DNA of 64,000 nucleotides from Roseibium aggregatum (GTDB taxonomy: Bacteria; Pseudomonadota; Alphaproteobacteria; Rhizobiales; Stappiaceae). Location of the stretch: positions 62,001 through 126,000 of the forward strand of contig NZ_JAEKJZ010000009.1 of assembly GCF_017309185.1 (NCBI RefSeq). The letters are read 5' to 3'. This document shows positions 59,783 through 64,000 of the stretch, in pieces; positions within the stretch are counted from its first letter, which is position 1; the number at the start of each line of letters is the position of its first letter. Position numbers and translations under genes: made by a program. Below the pieces are notes generated by a model. The model was not told where the DNA came from, made no database searches, and was given only the letters and a program-made list of their open reading frames with translations.

Positions 59783-61009
59783 ATGGCCATAAGCCTCGAC
59801 ATCGCGCGGGACAATCCCAATGCGCAAACGGTAACGGTTCCGGCGGCCGCCCTGCAGCCGGGCGAGGACAAACCGACCCTGATCGGCCTCTCCCGCGAGG
59901 AGCTGGGCGAGGCGCTCGGCACCATCGGCGTTCCTCAGAAGCAGTGGCGCATGCGCGCCTCCCAGCTCTGGCACTGGTTCTATGTGCGCGGTGTGTCCGA
60001 CTTCGCCCAGATGACCAATATCGCCAAGGATCTGCGTCAGAAACTCGACGATGCCTTCACCATCGCCCGCCCGGAAATCGTCTCCGAACAGATATCCGTG
60101 GACGGCACGCGCAAGTGGCTGTTCCGCTTTCCCGCGCGCGGCGCCGGGCGCCCGGTCGAGGTCGAGACCGTCTATATTCCCGAGGAAGGCCGCGGCACGC
60201 TCTGCGTCTCCTCCCAGGTCGGCTGCACGCTGACCTGCACCTTCTGCCACACCGGCACCCAGAAGATGGTCCGCAATCTGACCGCGGAGGAAATCCTGTC
60301 GCAGATCCTGATCGCCCGCGACCGGCTGGGCGATTTCCCGAACGCGGACACGCCCCAGGGCGCCATCGTCCCGTCCGAGGGCCGTCTGGTCACCAACATC
60401 GTCATGATGGGCATGGGCGAACCGCTCTACAATTTCGACAACGTCAAGAAGGCGCTGCTGATCGCGTCCGACGGCGACGGCCTGTCGCTCTCCAAGCGCC
60501 GCATCACCCTGTCGACCTCCGGCGTCGTGCCGGAAATCTTCCGCACCGGCGACGAGATCGGCTGCATGCTGGCAATCTCGCTGCATGCGGTGAACGACGA
60601 GCTGCGCGACGTTCTGGTGCCGATCAACAAGAAGTGGAACCTGAAAGCGCTGCTCGATGCGTGCCGCAACTATCCGGGCCTGTCCAACGCCAAGCGGATC
60701 ACCTTCGAATATGTCATGCTGAAGGGCATAAACGACAGCAACCAGGACGCCCTCGACCTCGTTCGCCTGCTGAAGGGCATTCCGGCCAAGATCAACCTGA
60801 TCCCGTTCAATCCCTGGCCGGGCACCGATTACGAATGCTCCGACTGGGAGCGGATCGAGGAATTCGCCGACATCGTCAACCGCGCCGGCTACGCCTCCCC
60901 CATCCGCACGCCCCGCGGCCGCGACATCTTCGCCGCCTGCGGCCAGCTGAAATCGGCCTCCGAACGCATGCGCAAGAAGGAACGGGACGCTATGGCGGCG
61001 CAGGGCTGA
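59783..61009 (+). CDS. rlmN: Dual-specificity rRNA/tRNA adenine-C2 methyltransferase RlmN
   Basis: A radical-SAM enzyme that methylates A2503 of 23S rRNA and A37 of some tRNAs. The radical-SAM cluster is CTLTCTFC (CxxxCxxC). Other signatures: QWRMRASQLWHWFYVRG at the N terminus, MMGMGEPLYNFDNVKKAL, GIAL-like substrate loops, and the methylated/catalytic Cys near the end in DIFAACGQL. The 408-residue length is typical. ATG at 59783. Downstream lies a large inverted repeat that holds its terminator. Confidence 0.98.
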   Translation: MAISLDIARDNPNAQTVTVPAAALQPGEDKPTLIGLSREELGEALGTIGVPQKQWRMRASQLWHWFYVRGVSDFAQMTNIAKDLRQKLDDAFTIARPEIVSEQISVDGTRKWLFRFPARGAGRPVEVETVYIPEEGRGTLCVSSQVGCTLTCTFCHTGTQKMVRNLTAEEILSQILIARDRLGDFPNADTPQGAIVPSEGRLVTNIVMMGMGEPLYNFDNVKKALLIASDGDGLSLSKRRITLSTSGVVPEIFRTGDEIGCMLAISLHAVNDELRDVLVPINKKWNLKALLDACRNYPGLSNAKRITFEYVMLKGINDSNQDALDLVRLLKGIPAKINLIPFNPWPGTDYECSDWERIEEFADIVNRAGYASPIRTPRGRDIFAACGQLKSASERMRKKERDAMAAQG

Positions 61010-61120
61010 GCGGTTTGGCGGCGAAGCTGACAGGCAGAGACATTCGGAACGCGGTCTTCTCCTGAGAAAACAGGCCGGCTTAGTCTCGAAGAACAAGGCC
61101 CGGTTTGCCGCTCTCTCCGA

Positions 61121-61413
61121 AAACCTGAAAGGCCGCCCGAAGGCGGCCTCAGGCTGCTGACAACCCCTCAGACGGTCATTCCGGACAAATGCAGCGGAGC
61201 TGCGTGCAGATCCGGAACCCAGACATATTTCGCGCCGAAGGCGCTCAATACTCTAATTTTAACAAATAGATACAAGAATTGGAGCTCGCTGCCGCTCGCG
61301 CTGATGTCTGGATTCCGGCTCACGCGACACCGCTTCGCGGCGCGCCGGCCGGAATGACTTCGCGAGGTTTGTCAGCAATCTAAGGCCGCCCGAAGGCGGC
61401 CTTTCCTGTTTTT
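61121..61413. repeat. Large inverted repeat with bidirectional terminator hairpins between rlmN and a molybdenum hydroxylase gene
   Basis: Left (61121-61225) and right (61305-61413) arms are degenerate inverted copies. Each holds an identical hairpin AGGCCGCC-CGAA-GGCGGCCT (61130-61149 and 61383-61402), a GCTGACAA-type segment and a GTCATTCCGG terminus (61175 onward; CCGGAATGAC ending at 61358). The right hairpin is followed by TTCCTGTTTTT on the plus strand, a terminator for rlmN. The left one is followed by a T-rich stretch on the minus strand, a terminator for the convergent gene. GTCATTCCGG/CCAGAC arms resemble dispersed Rhizobiales repeats. The rest of 61010-61428 has no gene. Confidence 0.8.
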
Positions 61414-61428
61414 CGTGGTGGCAGCCGG

Positions 61429-63618
61429 TCACACGAGACCGGTCTTGGAGAGCGGCAGGCTGGTCGGCCAGTCGCCCTTGGCGGCCGCGATGGCGTTGGC
61501 AACCGCAGGACCGATCGGCGGGGTGCCCGGCTCGCCGATGCCCGTGGGCGGCTCGTTCGACGGAACGATGTGCACCTCGACAACCGGCATGTCCGACATG
61601 CGGATCGGCTCATAGGTGTCGAAGTTGGTTTCCTCGACCACACCGTCGGCAAGCGTCACCTGGTTGCGCAGGATCGCCCCGAGACCGTAGCCGACGCCAC
61701 CTTCCACCTGGGCCCGGATGTTGTCCGGGTTGATGGGCGTACCGCAGTCGACCGCCGCCACGACCTTCTCCACCTTCACGGTGCCGTCGTCGCGGAAGGA
61801 GATTTCCGCGACTTCCGCCACATAGGACCCGAAGGACTTATGCACCGCGACGCCCCGGTAGCGGCCGTCCGGCAACGGCGTGTCCCAGCCGGCCTTTTCG
61901 GCCGCCAGTTTCAGGACACCCACCTTGCGCGGATCGTTCTCGATCATCTCCAGCCGGTAGGCGACCGGATCCTTGCCGGCTTCCTTCGCCAGGCGGTCTA
62001 TCATGGTCTCCATGACATAGGCGGTATGCGTGTGCCCCACCGAGCGCCACCACAGGACCGGCACCTTCGTTTCCTGATAGGCCTGATCCATGTTCATGAG
62101 CGGAAACGCGTAGCTGGTGTCGTGCGCGCCCTCCGTCATGTTGTGGTCGACACCATCCTTCATCAGGAAAGCCTCGAACGGCGTGCCTTTCACGATGGAT
62201 TTGGCGGCGATGTTGTACTTGAACGCGGTCACATTGCCGTTCTCGTCGAGGCCGGCCCTGATCTTGTGCGCCGACATCGGCCGGTAGTAGCCGCCGGCCA
62301 TGTCGTCCTCACGCGTCCAGACGATCTTGACCGGAGCGGGCGTCATGCCGGCCGCCTGCATGGCCTTGGCCAGCGTCGCGACCTCCGCCACCGGATGGCT
62401 GTCTCCCTGAGCCCGGCGCCCGAAGGAGCCGCCTGCCCAGAGCGTGTTGATCGTCACCTTCTCGAAAGGAATGCCGAGGACAGCCGCCGCCACGTTGTGG
62501 TCGACGGTCTGGAGCTGCGAGCCGAACCAGAATTCCGCGGTGTCGCCATCGAACATCAAGGCGATGTCGAGCGGCTCCATGGCGCCGTGGGCAAGGAACG
62601 GAAACTCGAAATCGACCTCAAGGACCTTTGCCGAGGACGCCAGGGCGGCGTCCACGTCGCCGTCCTCGCGCACCTTGATACCCGGCCTGGCGGTCATTTC
62701 CTTCAACTCGGCGACCATCGCGTCGCTGGAGCGGGTTTCGGCTTCGCTGTCGTCCCAGTCGATTTCCAGAAGACTGCGCCCCTTGATCGCCGGCCAGGTG
62801 GAGCGGGCAAGCACGGCTACGCCGTTCGGGATCTGCAGGACCTCCACGACACCGGGAACCTTTTTCGCTTCCGCCGCGTCGAAGGATTTCACCTTGCCAC
62901 CAAAGCGCGGTGCGCGGGCAACGGTCGCCACCAGAAGATCGTCGCGCTGGAAGTCCATCGTGTAGGTGTTCGGCGCGCCGACCGTCTTGTTCTTCACGTC
63001 GAGGCGGGGGAACGACTTGCCGATATAGACCCACTGGTCCGGCGTTTTCAGAACCGGCTCGGCGGGAACCTCCTCGTTGGCGGCAAGTCCGGCAAGCTCG
63101 CCGAGGGTCGCGGTCTTGCCCGAAGGATGGGTGACGGCGCCCTGCGAAACACTGATTTCGTCCGCCGGAACGCCCCACTCCCTGGCCGCCGCGGCAACAA
63201 TCATGGCCTTGGCCGCCGCTCCGGCCGCCCGGTACTGCATGAAGGAGTTCGCCATGGCGGTCGACCCGCCTGTGCCCTGCACACCGAACAGGGTGTTGGC
63301 GTAGACCTTCGGATCGGACGGTGCGAATTCGACCCTGACCTGGTCACGGGCGGCATCGAGTTCGTCCGCGACAAGCGTCGAAAGACCCGTCGCGACCCCC
63401 TGTCCCTTGTCGAGATGCTTGGACAGCACGACGACCGTGTTGTCCGGGCGGATATGAACGAACGGCTGCACGAAGTCACCGCTACCGGCGGCGGCGCCGG
63501 CGCTCCTGGGCAGGTTCATGGCAAGCACCAGCCCGCCGACGGTTCCGGCCGACAGTTTCAGGAAGCTCCGCCGTGTCGGCTGCGCGGCTTCAAGCGGCTT
63601 TTGCAGAAAATGCAACAT
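61429..63618 (-). CDS. Tat-exported molybdopterin-binding subunit of an aldehyde/isoquinoline-type oxidoreductase
   Basis: The 729-residue protein begins with a Tat signal (RRSFLKLSAG at 16-25, followed by a hydrophobic stretch). The molybdenum-hydroxylase body has LDKGQGVATGLSTLVADELD, FGVQGTGGSTAMANSF, LAHGAMEPLDIAL, GGSFGRRAQGD and, near the end, VDCGTPINPDNIRAQVEGG. This is the IorB/QorB-like layout in which the Mo subunit is exported with its small Fe-S partner. The substrate (aldehyde or N-heterocycle) is unknown. It is 3 bases downstream of the Fe-S subunit gene. Confidence 0.93.
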   Translation of the reverse strand: MLHFLQKPLEAAQPTRRSFLKLSAGTVGGLVLAMNLPRSAGAAAGSGDFVQPFVHIRPDNTVVVLSKHLDKGQGVATGLSTLVADELDAARDQVRVEFAPSDPKVYANTLFGVQGTGGSTAMANSFMQYRAAGAAAKAMIVAAAAREWGVPADEISVSQGAVTHPSGKTATLGELAGLAANEEVPAEPVLKTPDQWVYIGKSFPRLDVKNKTVGAPNTYTMDFQRDDLLVATVARAPRFGGKVKSFDAAEAKKVPGVVEVLQIPNGVAVLARSTWPAIKGRSLLEIDWDDSEAETRSSDAMVAELKEMTARPGIKVREDGDVDAALASSAKVLEVDFEFPFLAHGAMEPLDIALMFDGDTAEFWFGSQLQTVDHNVAAAVLGIPFEKVTINTLWAGGSFGRRAQGDSHPVAEVATLAKAMQAAGMTPAPVKIVWTREDDMAGGYYRPMSAHKIRAGLDENGNVTAFKYNIAAKSIVKGTPFEAFLMKDGVDHNMTEGAHDTSYAFPLMNMDQAYQETKVPVLWWRSVGHTHTAYVMETMIDRLAKEAGKDPVAYRLEMIENDPRKVGVLKLAAEKAGWDTPLPDGRYRGVAVHKSFGSYVAEVAEISFRDDGTVKVEKVVAAVDCGTPINPDNIRAQVEGGVGYGLGAILRNQVTLADGVVEETNFDTYEPIRMSDMPVVEVHIVPSNEPPTGIGEPGTPPIGPAVANAIAAAKGDWPTSLPLSKTGLV

Positions 63619-63621
63619 GGA

Positions 63622-64000
63622 TTACGCCTCCATCTTGTCGGCGGCAAGGTGAATGGCCTTGCGGATACGGGCATAGGTGGCGCAGCGGCAGACGTTGCCG
63701 TCCATGGCTGCGTCGATGTCTTCATCGGTCGGTTTGGGCGTTTCGCTCAACAGCGCCGTTGCCGCCATGATCTGTCCGGACTGGCAATAGCCGCATTGCG
63801 GCACGTCCAGTTCGGCCCAGGCGGCCTGGACCGCGGTCGCCGCCTTGCCATCAACGCCTTCGATCGTGGTGATTTCGGCGCCTTCCACATCGCCGACCAT
63901 GGTCTGGCAGGAACGGATCGGCATGCCGTCCCAGTGAACCGTGCAGGCTCCGCAGGCGGCGATGCCGCACCCGAACTTGGTTCCCGTCATCTTGAGCTCG
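63622..64000 (-). CDS. (2Fe-2S)-binding subunit of the molybdenum hydroxylase, 5' part missing
   Basis: The gene runs off the right edge; about 125 C-terminal residues are seen and the frame is open to the last base. The first cluster motif CGIAACGACTVH (part of C-x4-C-x2-C-x11-C) and the second pair CGYCQSGQ and NVCRCATY show the two-cluster small subunit of the xanthine dehydrogenase family (IorA-like). The ATG at 63990 is internal, since homologues have residues of the ferredoxin domain before MTGTKFGCG. It precedes the Mo subunit by 3 bases, so it is the first of the pair. Confidence 0.93.
   Translation of the reverse strand, partial: ELKMTGTKFGCGIAACGACTVHWDGMPIRSCQTMVGDVEGAEITTIEGVDGKAATAVQAAWAELDVPQCGYCQSGQIMAATALLSETPKPTDEDIDAAMDGNVCRCATYARIRKAIHLAADKMEA

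Noticed and set aside
1..64000. CRISPR arrays, phage-defence islands, insertion sequences or prophage
   Set aside because: No regularly spaced repeats, cas genes, transposases, integrases or phage structural genes were seen. The EVE, AlbA_2 and DnaB-like genes are not in defence contexts.

Overview
The window reads as high-GC alphaproteobacterial chromosome. It most resembles a marine Hyphomicrobiales (Rhizobiales) member of the Stappia/Roseibium type; this is inferred from gene content and no search was run. The supporting signs are the hemC-hemD-mitofilin-hemY block divergent from tsaD-(Nudix)-gpsA-YciI-EVE, crotonyl-CoA carboxylase/reductase beside ethylmalonyl-CoA mutase, an IalB-family protein, a coupled bo3 quinol oxidase operon with SURF1, and short palindromic repeats of the kind common in this order. 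There is no prophage, insertion sequence, CRISPR array or rRNA. One tRNA gene, tRNA-Thr(CGT), is present.

Layout. 1-4.4 kb: the end of an enoyl-CoA hydratase gene, a membrane protein, a PAS histidine kinase with its response regulator, and the tRNA. 4.5-10.3 kb: the heme operon on the minus strand. 10.4-14.7 kb: the tsaD-gpsA-YciI-EVE block and a methyltransferase. 14.9-19.1 kb: an M20 amidohydrolase, an AlbA_2 membrane protein, a TauE/SafE exporter and leuB. 19.1-23.7 kb: small enzymes, LysR/SDR, MarR and an MscS channel. 23.7-28.7 kb: a gene remnant, two poorly characterised exported proteins and a large esterase-like phytase-family protein. 28.9-33.2 kb: a Bcr/CflA transporter, arsR-arsC, and an M24 hydrolase with an Asp/Glu-racemase-like enzyme. 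33.3-36.6 kb: a putative leader peptide, asd and a chemoreceptor. 36.7-39.4 kb: a DnaB-like ATPase, DinB, carbonic anhydrase and a small orphan. 39.6-43.2 kb: ecm and ccr. 43.3-49.7 kb: a double-receiver protein, envelope proteins, xthA, and a transporter with a quinone reductase. 50.2-55.2 kb: cyoABCD-SURF1. 55.3-64 kb: an rRNA/tRNA methyltransferase, an exported caspase, a VanX-like dipeptidase with an ECF sigma factor, IalB, rlmN, and a Tat-exported molybdenum hydroxylase cut by the window edge.

How the parts work together. Ccr and Ecm are two consecutive B12- and CO2-linked steps of the ethylmalonyl-CoA route for acetyl-CoA assimilation. They share a divergent control region with paired TTGYGCAA motifs. 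CyoABCD with SURF1 gives a complete proton-pumping quinol oxidase apart from heme O synthase. asd feeds Lys, Met and Thr synthesis.

The most interesting signal is upstream of asd. A 45-codon ORF at 33295-33432 ends in a Thr/Lys run (RTTKTTKTTA, then stop) and is followed by strong, mutually exclusive hairpins. This is the organisation of a ribosome-mediated attenuator that senses threonine and perhaps lysine. Several perfect palindromes overlap regulator start codons (MarR, ArsR, LysR/SDR) and are good operator candidates.
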